Source of the DNA: Bacteroidales bacterium UBA4866
Lineage (GTDB): Bacteria > Bacteroidota > Bacteroidia > Bacteroidales > P3
Direction: 5' to 3'
Length of the DNA: 21,132 nucleotides
Assembly: GCA_002399565.1 (NCBI GenBank)
Contig: DHDW01000017.1
Location: 1 to 21,132, forward strand
Below are positions 8,901-16,639 of the stretch, one piece after another (the stretch's first letter is position 1; every line of letters starts with the position of its first letter). Made by a program: the position numbers and the translations under genes. The notes under the pieces were generated by a model. That model made no database searches. It had not been told where the DNA came from and was given only the letters and a program-made list of their open reading frames with translations.

Positions 8901-10625
8901 GAAAAATTGTATGAGATAATTGACCAATATAAATCAAATTTTTCAACAAGCAAATCTTTTGGAATTCTGTTGGCAAGAATGGATAGAAGAAACCTTAAAT
9001 TTAAAATATCTGAACAAGAAGGCAATAATCTACTTATTGAATTTAGTCTTAAAAAACTTTCTGCTGAAAATAGAGAACTGAGTGAGCAAACCCATAAACA
9101 ATTTGAAGAAACTTTTAAATATACCTTCTTAAAAATATGGTCAGACTTTTTAATTGGAGAGAAAAACAAAAACAAAAAATGTGAGGAATATGACAACAAT
9201 CCTCTTTTAGCTTTATCAGAGACGAAACAACTTATTGAAGAACTAACATCAGGACAAAATGAGATGAGAATGTTCGATTATTCCATACCTGCGTTTTCTT
9301 GTTCAAAATTAATGATTGAATACAAAGACAAACTATCAAAAGAAGATAAAGATTTCTGCAAAGAAATTATTCATTCTTCCTTGTCTAATCTTTTTGCTGA
9401 TGATTACAATTATCAAATAAGTGATGGTGTTGAAGCGTCTGTTCATGCGATTCCTGCATTAATAAATGAATATCCAGAAGAAGCAGAAAATTATGTTTCA
9501 ATAATGGTCTTGAGCCTTTTCGATGAAACGCCTATTGGTGAGTATAAAAGAATATGCGATTACGTCATTGAATCAATTCACAAAGCAAAATTGTGGAAAC
9601 AAAATGCAAAAGTTGCGCAATCAATTTTATTCGGATACATAAAACTCAAACCTATTTATAAAAATATTATTGAGAAAATAAGGAAAGAAAAAGGTTGGGG
9701 AAGAATCTCTAAGAGTTCAATTATTGAAAAGTTAGATAAGATAAATTCTGATTTTACTTTTGAAAATATATCTTTTGATATTCATGATATTGCTCCACTT
9801 GATATTCATGATTTGGAAATAGTTCTTCAATTAATTCCTTCTGACACAAAAGATAAAATTCACTTAGACATCTACGAGAAGTCTTTGCCTTTATTGGCTT
9901 CATGGTTATTAAAAGATAGGAGAAGTTATAAATACGATTCAGGAGATAAATCTAATATTTATTTGTTACGTCGACATGTTTTCAAAAATTTTGCGTATTT
10001 CATTTTACAAAGAGAAGAAAGCGAAATTGATGCATTCCTAAAACCATTTATTGCTTCTTTTTCTTCAACTGAAGAAACAGCTTCATTTATTGAGCAAATA
10101 GTAATTGCAGAAGATTCGCTAAAAAAACAGGAGCAGTTTTGGTATGTTTGGAATAAACTATATCCTAAAATAAAAGAATTGTGTGGCAATCCAAAAGTTT
10201 ATCATCTAAGGGAAGTTATATGGAATTACTTATTAGCTTTGAAGTGGAATGATGGTGTTGAGGATTGGCATAGTTTAAAAAAAGAAAATTTGTCACTTTA
10301 TACTAATTCTTCAAAAGAAATAGGAAACATTCCTGCTGTATTGTATTCTATTGTCAGAGTTTTGAATTCAATAGGAACTAACTTTAAAGATGAGGGAATT
10401 GACTGGATTTATACAATTGTATCAAATAACAATTCTTTGAATTTCCACGATTTAGAATCAAATACTTTATACTACTTAGAGAAGTTTTTGAGAAAATATA
10501 TTTTCATTAATAGACAAAAAATCAAGGAAGAACTAAGATTAAAAAATAAGATTATCCCAATTCTTGATTTCATGATTGAACTAGGTTCTATACATGGATA
10601 TTTATTAAGAGAAAGTATTTTATAA
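5940..10625 (+). pseudogene. Avs-like nuclease-STAND ATPase gene interrupted by an amber stop at codon 29
   Basis: The frame starting at ATG 5940 runs to TAA 10623-10625 (1561 codons) and is broken only once, by TAG at 6024-6026. The residues on both sides of the stop belong to one domain. Before it is a helix with FEQMSYLLFC (E19). After it come GLFRYKNQTGIETEPI (E46) and YGFQSKYY (Q60, K62). Together these give the E, E, QxK layout of a PD-(D/E)XK/Mrr-like nuclease, of the kind fused to antiviral STAND ATPases. No in-frame ATG lies between the stop and the NTPase domain, so the nuclease cannot be made by simple re-initiation; the first alternative start codon is a TTG at 6357, which would drop the nuclease. 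A single base change (for example GAG to TAG) would explain the break. The rest is undamaged, so the lesion is recent, a sequencing error, or is suppressed. The other genes here use TAG as a stop. Confidence 0.8.
6357..10625 (+). CDS. STAND-type P-loop ATPase and helical-repeat sensor part of the same gene
   Basis: This is the uninterrupted body (1422 codons from TTG 6357) and probably not a stand-alone gene. It holds a P-loop NTPase: Walker A GEGGCGKT at residues 74-81 of this segment, Walker B-like IFVIDSAEKL with D140, and a sensor-like TTR at 171-173. That arrangement is typical of STAND ATPases, including the Avs antiviral sensors. From about residue 330 to the end (about 1090 residues) the protein is made of Leu/Ile/Lys/Glu-rich amphipathic helices without a catalytic motif, as expected of the helical-repeat region that recognises a phage protein and drives oligomerisation. 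No C-terminal signal or membrane segment is seen. Known Avs proteins combine a nuclease, the ATPase and such a sensor in this order, so the family assignment is good. Which subtype it is, and what it recognises, cannot be read here. Confidence 0.75.
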   Translation: MSLPKNKYLFDIFFSTDTSEGDLIDELYKHNENILQAIQTEISYGDKQIKINRNSVVETISNASQNRKNIIISGEGGCGKTAIFKEFYNSNFIKMPICVFKANELNVNHINDIFQFDHKFTFMQFLNAFKDEPIKIFVIDSAEKLAGISNNDILITLIQQLKENDWNIIFTTRYAYLNDLTFHIRENYQLPFVVNDISLIGIDELESIAEEFNFSLPENQKFVERLRNLFYLNEYVQYYPNIDKQGNFKGFIDLLWKKRIQNNIIQKDNLHIEREKCIISIAKQRCETGRFYINADSLPQSALFQLKQDEILGYEDTHNGYFITHDIYEEWTLDKIVSRSFSNYSNTKEFFDDLGNSLPIRRAFRLWLSDHLSENSKEIESFIQDAFTNVDVSQFWKDEFLVSVLLSDYSETFFNFFEKEIIANDFKILKRILFLLRIACTDISSIQNIETIKPKGKGWEEVITLINKHKSDFFDNNLKLVLPVLTNWCEFSKKGETTRFAGLLALSIIEKAEISKDFYIHDDVEEKIFGIVFNASNEVKSELKEIFDKVIANKFTKYNAPYSGLCSKILEKPYIAIEVIKALPLSVIQLCELFWQKQEREEDDLDYEKNSMESQYGLVNEFRHSYFPASANQTPIKWLLQIAFYETLDFIIEFTNKSIEYYSKSDYGKEDVVKITLHINGKEVPQYLSSSIWCTYRGNDSTVVPHLLQSIHMALEKFLLELSQIIDQKTIQNILIKILIQSKSASLTSIVCSVVLANPNKFYDIALILFRTIELFHLDTIRCSNEFQAKLLYSIGYGMDKLKNLLYVDERLKTCEDKHRNSNLELLFLNYQLLGVKEFTEEQNKEFIEKLYEIIDQYKSNFSTSKSFGILLARMDRRNLKFKISEQEGNNLLIEFSLKKLSAENRELSEQTHKQFEETFKYTFLKIWSDFLIGEKNKNKKCEEYDNNPLLALSETKQLIEELTSGQNEMRMFDYSIPAFSCSKLMIEYKDKLSKEDKDFCKEIIHSSLSNLFADDYNYQISDGVEASVHAIPALINEYPEEAENYVSIMVLSLFDETPIGEYKRICDYVIESIHKAKLWKQNAKVAQSILFGYIKLKPIYKNIIEKIRKEKGWGRISKSSIIEKLDKINSDFTFENISFDIHDIAPLDIHDLEIVLQLIPSDTKDKIHLDIYEKSLPLLASWLLKDRRSYKYDSGDKSNIYLLRRHVFKNFAYFILQREESEIDAFLKPFIASFSSTEETASFIEQIVIAEDSLKKQEQFWYVWNKLYPKIKELCGNPKVYHLREVIWNYLLALKWNDGVEDWHSLKKENLSLYTNSSKEIGNIPAVLYSIVRVLNSIGTNFKDEGIDWIYTIVSNNNSLNFHDLESNTLYYLEKFLRKYIFINRQKIKEELRLKNKIIPILDFMIELGSIHGYLLRESIL

Positions 10626-10645
10626 ATATGTGAATTGTAGATTAT

Positions 10646-10672
10646 AAAAAAGAGGAGGAAAATTCCCCCTCT
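10646..10672 (-). terminator. Rho-independent terminator of the methyltransferase gene
   Basis: Read on the minus strand, 10672-10663 (AGAGGGGGAA) pairs with 10660-10651 (TTCCTCCTCT) with one G-U wobble and a tight loop, followed by TTTTTT (10651-10646). It lies 36 bases past the methyltransferase stop. On the plus strand the same stem has an A-C mismatch and no T-run, so it would hardly stop transcription of the STAND gene. Confidence 0.65.
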
Positions 10673-10707
10673 CATGTAGATGATTCTTACTAATTACTTT
10701 ATTAGTC

Positions 10708-11478
10708 TTAGATATTTTTGAATATAAAGAAGACATAACCAAAGTATTCTTTGTTGGTTTGGTAGTATTCTATCTCTTGCTCCATTCTTTCAACAAAATC
10801 TTTAGCTGCAAAGCTGTAATTGTTTTCTTCAAGAAATGGTTGAAAACGAGTTTTTGCAATAGAATGATAATTATCAATCCAAGTGTATTCAGGCAATATG
10901 AAATGTGCTATTGGTTTATAACCACAATCTTCAATTATCTTTAATTTTGTTGAAATCATATCTATCTCAGATACATTTTCTGTTATAAAGCTTGAATCTT
11001 TTGGTCTTTGATTGCTTAACCAACAACATTCTGTTACTGCCATATAGCCATTTGGTTTAAGATATTGCTTCCACTCTTTCAAACCTTTCTCAAATCCAAT
11101 ATGGTAAATGGAGCCTTCAGCCCAAATTACATCAAATTCATTTTTCTTAAAAGGAAGTTCGCACATTGAAGCAACAAGTCCTTTAACTTTATTGGTTAAA
11201 TTCTTCTTTTTTATTCTCTTGTTAAGCCCTTCAATCATCTTGGGGGCTATATCAACGGCAGTAATTTCACAATCAATATTTGATGCAATAATTTCTGTCT
11301 GTTTCCCAGTACCACATCCTAAATCTGCAATCTTAAGTTTAGAAGAAGTATTATCTAAAAAGCTTAATGCCCTAAGGGTTTCCATTTTTCCACCAGGACC
11401 TTGAGAGCTAATACCTGCAAAAAAGTTAATTACTAATTGAAAATCGAAATCTACTATTAATTTATTTTCTGTATTCAT
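10708..11478 (-). CDS. Class I SAM-dependent methyltransferase
   Basis: Starting at the ATG 11478, the protein has 256 residues. I prefer this to an ATG at 11505 because a -7 element and palindrome lie at 11494-11532, so the longer start would probably be upstream of the transcript. Motif I (IADLGCGTG, D52 and residues 53-58) binds SAM, ITAVDIAP follows as motif II, and FDVIWAEGSIYHIGF is the motif IV region. The N-terminal DFDFQL...FF..I..QGPGG block is typical of a Bacteroidota group of small-molecule-type methyltransferases annotated only as class I. The substrate is unknown. A C-terminal alpha-helical part (EYTWIDNYHSIAKTRFQPF to the end) probably covers the substrate pocket. It is a single-gene unit with its own terminator, and may be a passenger of this accessory stretch. 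Confidence 0.88.
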   Translation of the reverse strand: MNTENKLIVDFDFQLVINFFAGISSQGPGGKMETLRALSFLDNTSSKLKIADLGCGTGKQTEIIASNIDCEITAVDIAPKMIEGLNKRIKKKNLTNKVKGLVASMCELPFKKNEFDVIWAEGSIYHIGFEKGLKEWKQYLKPNGYMAVTECCWLSNQRPKDSSFITENVSEIDMISTKLKIIEDCGYKPIAHFILPEYTWIDNYHSIAKTRFQPFLEENNYSFAAKDFVERMEQEIEYYQTNKEYFGYVFFIFKNI

Positions 11479-11493
11479 GATTAATTGTATTGT

Positions 11494-11532
11494 CTCACAA
11501 AGCAAATCTACTAATGATTTACAATTTGTGAG
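11494..11532 (-). promoter_or_regulatory. Operator-like palindrome around the methyltransferase -7 box
   Basis: CTCACAAA at 11494-11501 and TTTGTGAG at 11525-11532 form a perfect 8-bp inverted repeat. Inside it a second pair of arms (AAATC and GATTT) lies nearer the centre. On the minus strand TAGATTTG (11510-11503), an exact TAnnTTTG -7 element, falls inside the palindrome and 25 bases before the ATG at 11478. A repressor bound here would block the promoter. No good -33 TTG at the usual distance is seen. Confidence 0.5.
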
Positions 11533-11553
11533 CGTTAAAAATTATTTAAATAA

Positions 11554-11667
11554 ATAACTATATCCCCAAATGAACTATTTGAGAACAACGAAAAGGAAGA
11601 ACCTGTAAACGAAACAGATTCTTATAATACAATATCCGAATTAAATAAACTATTAAACATCCAATGA
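11554..11667 (+). pseudogene. Possible C-terminal remnant of a lost gene
   Basis: After a TAA at 11551 one frame stays open for 37 codons to TGA 11665. It reads like a protein end, acidic and then helical (FENNEKEEPVNETD, then SELNKLLNIQ). There is no start codon and no upstream part, and the family is not recognised. In A/T-rich DNA this could be chance, so the entry is tentative. Confidence 0.25.
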
Positions 11668-11770
11668 TTTTAGATTGGCAAAATTATAAATAATAATCGA
11701 AATAACAAAATACAAAAATTCTTTCCAATGAAAGAAAATGAAATTTATGCTTATATTTCCTAAAAAAGAA

Positions 11771-11778
11771 TATCTTTG
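11771..11778 (+). promoter_or_regulatory. -7 element before the first lipoprotein gene
   Basis: TATCTTTG is an exact TAnnTTTG match and lies 32 bases before the ATG at 11811, a normal leader length for Bacteroidota. No convincing -33 element is seen. Confidence 0.45.
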
Positions 11779-11810
11779 CAGGTAAATATTAACTATTAAA
11801 ACAAAATATC

Positions 11811-12557
11811 ATGAAAAAGATTATTGCACTATTAGTAATTACATTTAGCATTTTTAGTTTTTATTCTTGCAAGGAGGATAAAGATAATACTCCAACTTCA
11901 AAGCCTTATACCAATATTTCATTACAAGACGCTAAGCGATATGTTGGATTAGATTACAATTCAGTTAAATCAGAATTAGAGGCAAAAGGATTTAGATTAG
12001 GAGATTATTATCCAGAAGAAGTTAATATTTATGGATATACTAATGCTGATACTACTTTGTCATATTCTTTATTTATTAATTCATCAAATATTATTTATAG
12101 AGTAAACTATGGTAAGATGAGTAAGAATATAGATAATACCTTATCTAATTTTGAATTTTGTCGAGGAGAATGCATTAATGAAGTTAATAATAGTTCTGAT
12201 TTCACTTATATGGCTACAAATAATATATTGTTTGGAGATATTTTTGATTCACAAGAAGAATTTCAAAACTATTTTAATCAAAATAAATACTCATTGTTTT
12301 ATTGTTTAGAATCATGGCAATCTGACAGATACATATACGGTATAGATTTTATCAATTTGAAAAAAGAAGAACAATTTGAATTCAAAACAAGTAGCAATAC
12401 TACCACCACACCTACAACACCAGAAGAAGAACAAACTTACACAAACCCTTATGGAGTTGGAGTTGTATATATAGATAAATCATTAGCTCCAGAAGAAACA
12501 TTCGATAAATCAAATCTTATCCGCAACTCAGGAATTTTTTATCTACTCAAGAGATAA
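11811..12557 (+). CDS. Hypothetical lipoprotein
   Basis: This is a 248-residue protein with a lipoprotein signal peptide: two Lys, a hydrophobic run and lipobox FYSC with Cys20. The mature end begins C-KEDKDN, a charged stretch of the type that directs Bacteroidota lipoproteins to the outer face of the outer membrane. Residues 38-62 (GLDYNSVKSELEAKGF) resemble a PASTA-like alpha/beta unit, but too weakly to call. A Thr/Pro/Glu-rich linker (TTTPTTPEEEQ) near residue 200 separates a C-terminal segment. Two Cys around residues 118-122 (FCRGEC) may form a disulfide. The gene has its own promoter and a gap of 91 bases before the next lipoprotein. Function unknown. Confidence 0.7.
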   Translation: MKKIIALLVITFSIFSFYSCKEDKDNTPTSKPYTNISLQDAKRYVGLDYNSVKSELEAKGFRLGDYYPEEVNIYGYTNADTTLSYSLFINSSNIIYRVNYGKMSKNIDNTLSNFEFCRGECINEVNNSSDFTYMATNNILFGDIFDSQEEFQNYFNQNKYSLFYCLESWQSDRYIYGIDFINLKKEEQFEFKTSSNTTTTPTTPEEEQTYTNPYGVGVVYIDKSLAPEETFDKSNLIRNSGIFYLLKR

Positions 12558-12648
12558 AGAAGATAAGCATACCAGACGATGGTTTGTAATTACAAGAAAC
12601 AAACTTCATAATTGAATTATTAATCGATATCAAAAGTATATTTAGATT

Positions 12649-13149
12649 ATGAAAGTATTAAAAGCTATTTTTTTAGGATTATTTCCACTGCTTTTTAGTA
12701 GCTGTATAAGTTATAATATTTTACCGGAAAATGTTAGCGAAAAGTCAAAAATATCAGGTTTGTATATGAATGATTCATATGATGAATATAATACCACAAT
12801 TTGGTATTTATTAGATTATAATCATGATATTAAAAAGGATAGTATGATTGTTAAAATCGATATTTTAGATAAGAAAAAATTAAGTTTTACATTCATAAAA
12901 GATAATGAAGTAATTGGCCAAAAAATTATTAAAGGAAAATTTAAGGAAGATAATTGTTTTTACAAAAGGAGATTCTTTTATATAATTCCTATTGCTCCTA
13001 TTTTATGGGCGTTTGAAAATCATCAAAAAAGAATCTACCTCTTCAACAACGAACTTGTTATAGAATATGCTTATAATTATGGAGGAGTATTTTTTGTTAG
13101 GGGAAGTATTGATAAAGGTAATGGTGTTTATAGATTCAAACGCAAATAG
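12649..13149 (+). CDS. Small hypothetical lipoprotein
   Basis: This is a 166-residue protein with signal peptide and lipobox FSSC (Cys19). The mature part is beta-rich and contains a repeated I/K/D pattern (SKISGLYMND, MIVKIDILDKKKLSFTF, IIKGKFKED) like small periplasmic lipoproteins of Bacteroidota that form lipocalin- or beta-sandwich-like folds. The end (GVYRFKRK) is basic. A hydrophobic segment at about 108-118 (FYIIPIAPILWAF) probably packs inside the fold. The stop is TAG. A -7-like box (TATATTTA, one mismatch) lies too near the start to be convincing, so it may be transcribed with the preceding lipoprotein. Function unknown. Confidence 0.65.
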   Translation: MKVLKAIFLGLFPLLFSSCISYNILPENVSEKSKISGLYMNDSYDEYNTTIWYLLDYNHDIKKDSMIVKIDILDKKKLSFTFIKDNEVIGQKIIKGKFKEDNCFYKRRFFYIIPIAPILWAFENHQKRIYLFNNELVIEYAYNYGGVFFVRGSIDKGNGVYRFKRK

Positions 13150-13200
13150 TATTAAAAATCCAAAAACATAATAATTCTATCAATACCTTACCTCTCAAAA

Positions 13201-13216
13201 TATATTTGTAAATTTG
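13201..13216 (+). promoter_or_regulatory. Two adjacent -7 elements before the glycosyltransferase operon
   Basis: TATATTTG (13201-13208) and TAAATTTG (13209-13216) are both exact TAnnTTTG matches placed head to tail, 25-33 bases before the ATG at 13241. No TTG is found at the usual -33 distance. They probably drive the polysaccharide genes and possibly everything to 19791. Confidence 0.5.
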
Positions 13217-13240
13217 TCGCTATAAATTTTGTTGTTGTTT

Positions 13241-14278
13241 ATGAGCGAAAGAAAATTATTGGTTGTTGGGAGTAGTGGTATTCACACTTTTAATACTATT
13301 GATTTAATTAAGGATTATTTTTCTGATGTATTTCTTATTACTGATAAGGAGTATGATGATTTTAAGGAAATAGAGCATAAGATTTTTGACTTCTCTTTTT
13401 CCAATCCTCTTAATATCCCTTTACTTCCTCATAAGATAAACAGAGTAATAAGGGATTATAAGCCTGATTTTATTATTATTATTCAAGTCTCTACAAGTGC
13501 TTTCGCTACCATTATTGCCAATACAAAGAATATTCCAACCTTGGTGATTGCTTTGGGTAGTGATGTTTTGACTACTCCTCAAAAGGGTTTCTTCTATAAA
13601 CAAATGGCAAAGTTTGTTCTTAAGAGAGGGAAATACTTTAATACTGGGGCAAGGTTTGCTGCAGAAAAAATGAATGCTTTGGCTGGAAGGGATTTGAATG
13701 TTGTTGTGGCCAATTCTGGGTTTGAGCCTGGATGTAAGCCAATGGAAAAACAAAATATTGTTTATTCTAATCGTTTGCATAAGTCTTTGTATCGTATTCC
13801 TCAAATTGTTGAAGCTTTTGCAAGGTTTGTGAAGAATGGTAGAGAGGATTGGAAATTGGTTATTGGTGCAACTGGAGATGAGGAAAATCTTAGAAGAATT
13901 GCAAAGGAACTGGCAGTTGAGGATAAGGTAGAGTTTATTGGTTGGGTGGAAAAGGAAACAAATAACTATTATTATTCTATTTCAAAGATATGGGTTTCAA
14001 TACCTGAAACAGATAATACTCCAATTTCTCTAATGGAAGCAATGGCAGCAGGTTGTATTCCTGTTATGAGCGATTTAATTGCTAATAGGGAATGGGTTGA
14101 AGATGGAAAGAATGGAATAATTGTTTCGGATTATTCTTCAAACTATATAGAAAGAGCATTGAGTTTGGATTATGATAGTTTGGTAAGATATAATATTGAT
14201 TTAATGGAAAGAGAAGGAACTAAGGATGCAAACAGAAGAAAATTTTATTCAATATTTGATAAGGAGTTTGGAAAATGA
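13241..14278 (+). CDS. GT4-family glycosyltransferase
   Basis: The start is ATG 13241 (345 residues); the in-frame TTG triplets at 13229-13237 immediately before it are probably not coding. Two Rossmann halves are visible: the N-terminal half begins KLLVVGSSGIHTF and holds the FIIIIQVST and VIALGSD strands, and the C-terminal half begins around residue 170 (IVYSNRLHKS). The latter contains the GT-B signature PETDNTPISLMEAMAAG with Asp and Glu in a Dx7E spacing instead of the usual Ex7E. The enzyme should add a sugar to a lipid-linked intermediate at the cytoplasmic face of the membrane. The stop overlaps the next start by four bases (ATGA), so the two are co-translated. Donor and acceptor are unknown. 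Confidence 0.88.
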   Translation: MSERKLLVVGSSGIHTFNTIDLIKDYFSDVFLITDKEYDDFKEIEHKIFDFSFSNPLNIPLLPHKINRVIRDYKPDFIIIIQVSTSAFATIIANTKNIPTLVIALGSDVLTTPQKGFFYKQMAKFVLKRGKYFNTGARFAAEKMNALAGRDLNVVVANSGFEPGCKPMEKQNIVYSNRLHKSLYRIPQIVEAFARFVKNGREDWKLVIGATGDEENLRRIAKELAVEDKVEFIGWVEKETNNYYYSISKIWVSIPETDNTPISLMEAMAAGCIPVMSDLIANREWVEDGKNGIIVSDYSSNYIERALSLDYDSLVRYNIDLMEREGTKDANRRKFYSIFDKEFGK

Positions 14279-15402
14279 GTGAAAAGATAAAAGTTGTACA
14301 TATTACTACTGTTCATAAGAGATTTGATTCGAGGATTTTTTATAAGGAATGTTCTTCTTTGGCAAACAAAGGCTATGAGGTTTTTATGATTGTTGCCGAT
14401 GGGAAGGGAGATGATGAGGTTTCGGGAGTAAAAATATTGGATGTTGGACTTGAAACAAACAGAGTAAGAAAACTCTTTGTCTCTTGCTATAAAGCATATA
14501 AGAAAGCCAAAGGACTTAACGCCGATATTTATCATTTTCATGACCCAGACTTTTTGCCTTGGGGAAAGAGGATAAAACAAAGAACAAATATTGTATTATT
14601 TGATTCTCACGAAGATTTTCCTTCTCTTATGCTACAGAGAAGTTATATCCCTTCTTATCTTAGAAAGTTTTTATTTAATATTACAACTCTTTTGGAGAAG
14701 AGTTGCACAAGAAAAATTACTGGTGTAATTACTGCAACCGAAACTATTAAAGAAAAATTCCAAAACTATGGACTGAAACATATTCAAATCATAAAGAATT
14801 ACCCAATACTCAAACCATTTGAAACGGAATTTAAGGAAATCAAAGAAGAAACAGAGCCTATTGCCTGCTATGTTGGGGGGTTGACTTCGGTTAGAGGAGT
14901 AAGAGAAATGATATTAAGTTGTGCTATTGCCAAAGTAAGATTATTTTTGGTTGGAGAGTTTGACGATATGGAGTTTTTCTCCCAAATGAAAAACCTTCCT
15001 CAATGGGATAATGTTACTTTTTTTGGCTATGTTAACCATGAAGAGCTTTATGAAAAAATATATTCTCAATCAACTCTTGGATTAGTCCTTTTACATTCTG
15101 CACCAAATCACACTCATTCCATTCCAATAAAACAATTGGAATATATGCAAGCCAAACTTCCTGTTGTGTGTACTTCGGAAATTAATTTTTGTAAAGAAAT
15201 AACAGAGAAAACAGGTTGTGGTATTGTTGTCAATCCATTAGATATAGAAGAAACAGCAAAAGCTATTATGAAAATTTGTCAAGATAAATCTCTTGCAAAG
15301 CAAATGAGCGAGAAAGGATATGAAGCCACAACAAAAGAATACAATTGGATTTCACAAGAAACCGCTCTTTTAGAATTTTATCAAACACTAACAACAAAAT
15401 AA
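14275..15402 (+). CDS. GT4-family glycosyltransferase
   Basis: This 375-residue GT-B enzyme has an N-terminal half with VVHITTVHKRFDSRIFYKEC, a pattern common in polysaccharide-cluster glycosyltransferases, then YHFHDPDFLP and FDSHEDFPS. The C-terminal half has the nucleotide-sugar site region (CYVGGLTSVRGVREM near residue 200) and the end motif IPIKQLEYMQAKLPVV, where the family has Lys, Glu and a small residue. It sits between two further glycosyltransferases, overlapping the first by four bases and preceding the next by four, so all three belong to one transcription unit. It probably transfers one residue of a repeat unit. The linkage is not predictable. Confidence 0.9.
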   Translation: MSEKIKVVHITTVHKRFDSRIFYKECSSLANKGYEVFMIVADGKGDDEVSGVKILDVGLETNRVRKLFVSCYKAYKKAKGLNADIYHFHDPDFLPWGKRIKQRTNIVLFDSHEDFPSLMLQRSYIPSYLRKFLFNITTLLEKSCTRKITGVITATETIKEKFQNYGLKHIQIIKNYPILKPFETEFKEIKEETEPIACYVGGLTSVRGVREMILSCAIAKVRLFLVGEFDDMEFFSQMKNLPQWDNVTFFGYVNHEELYEKIYSQSTLGLVLLHSAPNHTHSIPIKQLEYMQAKLPVVCTSEINFCKEITEKTGCGIVVNPLDIEETAKAIMKICQDKSLAKQMSEKGYEATTKEYNWISQETALLEFYQTLTTK

Positions 15403-15406
15403 TTTT

Positions 15407-16636
15407 ATGAAACTATTAATTCTTACGCAGTATTTCCCTCCAGAGGTTGGAGCCCCACAAAGCCGCTTGTATGAAGTTGCTTTACGATTGAAGAAAAAGG
15501 GAGTAGATGTTACCGTTTTGACGGCAATGCCTAATTATCCACAAATGGTTATTCATCCAGCCTACAAAGGCAAACACTACTGCAAAGAAAACCTTGATGG
15601 GATGACAATTCATCGCTCTTGGATATATATTCCCAAATCAAAAGCTCTTATCAAACGCCTCCTTAACTATTTTTCTTTTGTGTTTTCATCTCTTTGGTGG
15701 GGATTATGGAAGATTGAGAAACAAGATATATTGCTTGTAGAATCTCCTCCTTTGTTCTTAGGAATAACTGCCTATTTACTTTCAAGAGCAAAGGGAGCAA
15801 AATTAGTATTTAACGTTTCTGACCTTTGGCCTGAGAGTGCAGAGAAATTAGGTTTGATAACAAATAAGCCCTTATTGAAAATGGCAACTCGCATGGAAGA
15901 GTTCTTTTACAAAAAATCTGCTCTTATTTCTGGGCAAACTCAGGGAATAGTCAATAATATAAAAGAACGATTCCCCAACAAAACAGTTCACTGGCTTAAA
16001 AATGGAGTAGATATTAACTTCTATGATGTGAATAAAAGCTTTGAAAAAAACTCTTGGCGAAAAGCTCATAATATGAAAGAAACAGATTTCCTTTTGTTCT
16101 TTGGTGGAATATTGGGATATGCACAAGATATAGAAGTAATACTAAAAACTGCCAAATTGGTTTCCGATAATAAAGACATAAAATTCATTATCTACGGCAC
16201 AGGACCCGAAAAAGAAAGACTTGTGGCAATGAAAAACCAGTTAGAATTAGAAAATGTATTTTTCTTTGATGCTGTTCCAAAGAGTCAAATGCAAAATATA
16301 ATAATGGATATGAATTGTTCAATGGCACCGCTAAAGAAAATAGATCTCTTCAAAGGAGCAATTCCAACCAAAATATTTGAAAATCTTGCTCTAAAAAAGC
16401 CTCTTTTGCTTGGAGTAGAAGGAGAAGCAAAGGATTTATTTGTAGATAAAGGAAAATGTTGTTTATTTTTTGAACCCGAAAACCCTGAAGAGATGAAAAA
16501 ACAAGTACTTTACCTCTACAATAACCCTGATAAATTACAAGAATTAGGAGAAAATGGCTTGGATTACGTATCAAAATACTTTAACAGAGATATTATTGCC
16601 GAAGAATATTACCAAGAGCTAAAGAAGTTACAATAG
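15407..16636 (+). CDS. WbuB-like GT4 glycosyltransferase
   Basis: This 409-residue enzyme begins MKLLILTQYFPPEVGAPQSR and continues with VTVLTAMPNYPQ, the characteristic N-terminus of the WbuB group, whose E. coli member is annotated as an L-fucosamine transferase in O-antigen synthesis. FNVSDLWPESAEKLG near residue 137 and WLKNGVD near 197 fit the same group. The C-terminal domain shows FGGILGYAQDIEVI, YGTGPEK, PLKKIDLFKGAIPTKIFE and the GEAKDLF region. A hydrophobic stretch (FVFSSLWWGLW) probably contacts the membrane. The same family also occurs in capsule clusters with other sugars, so the fucosamine substrate is only a guess. It ends in TAG, and the following helicase gene starts after three bases. 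Confidence 0.9.
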   Translation: MKLLILTQYFPPEVGAPQSRLYEVALRLKKKGVDVTVLTAMPNYPQMVIHPAYKGKHYCKENLDGMTIHRSWIYIPKSKALIKRLLNYFSFVFSSLWWGLWKIEKQDILLVESPPLFLGITAYLLSRAKGAKLVFNVSDLWPESAEKLGLITNKPLLKMATRMEEFFYKKSALISGQTQGIVNNIKERFPNKTVHWLKNGVDINFYDVNKSFEKNSWRKAHNMKETDFLLFFGGILGYAQDIEVILKTAKLVSDNKDIKFIIYGTGPEKERLVAMKNQLELENVFFFDAVPKSQMQNIIMDMNCSMAPLKKIDLFKGAIPTKIFENLALKKPLLLGVEGEAKDLFVDKGKCCLFFEPENPEEMKKQVLYLYNNPDKLQELGENGLDYVSKYFNRDIIAEEYYQELKKLQ

Positions 16637-16639
16637 ATA

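Noticed and set aside
8849..9199. 116-codon minus-strand frame inside the STAND gene
   Set aside because: Ser/Leu/Phe-rich antisense of Lys/Glu-rich helices, a typical shadow frame in A/T-rich coding DNA.
12584..12595. 12-bp palindrome TTGTAATTACAA between the lipoprotein genes
   Set aside because: It is perfect but short and A/T-rich, with no T-run and no neighbouring promoter element; chance is likely.
13421..13804. 127-codon minus-strand frame inside the first glycosyltransferase gene
   Set aside because: It lies wholly within a clear glycosyltransferase frame and its translation shows no family features.
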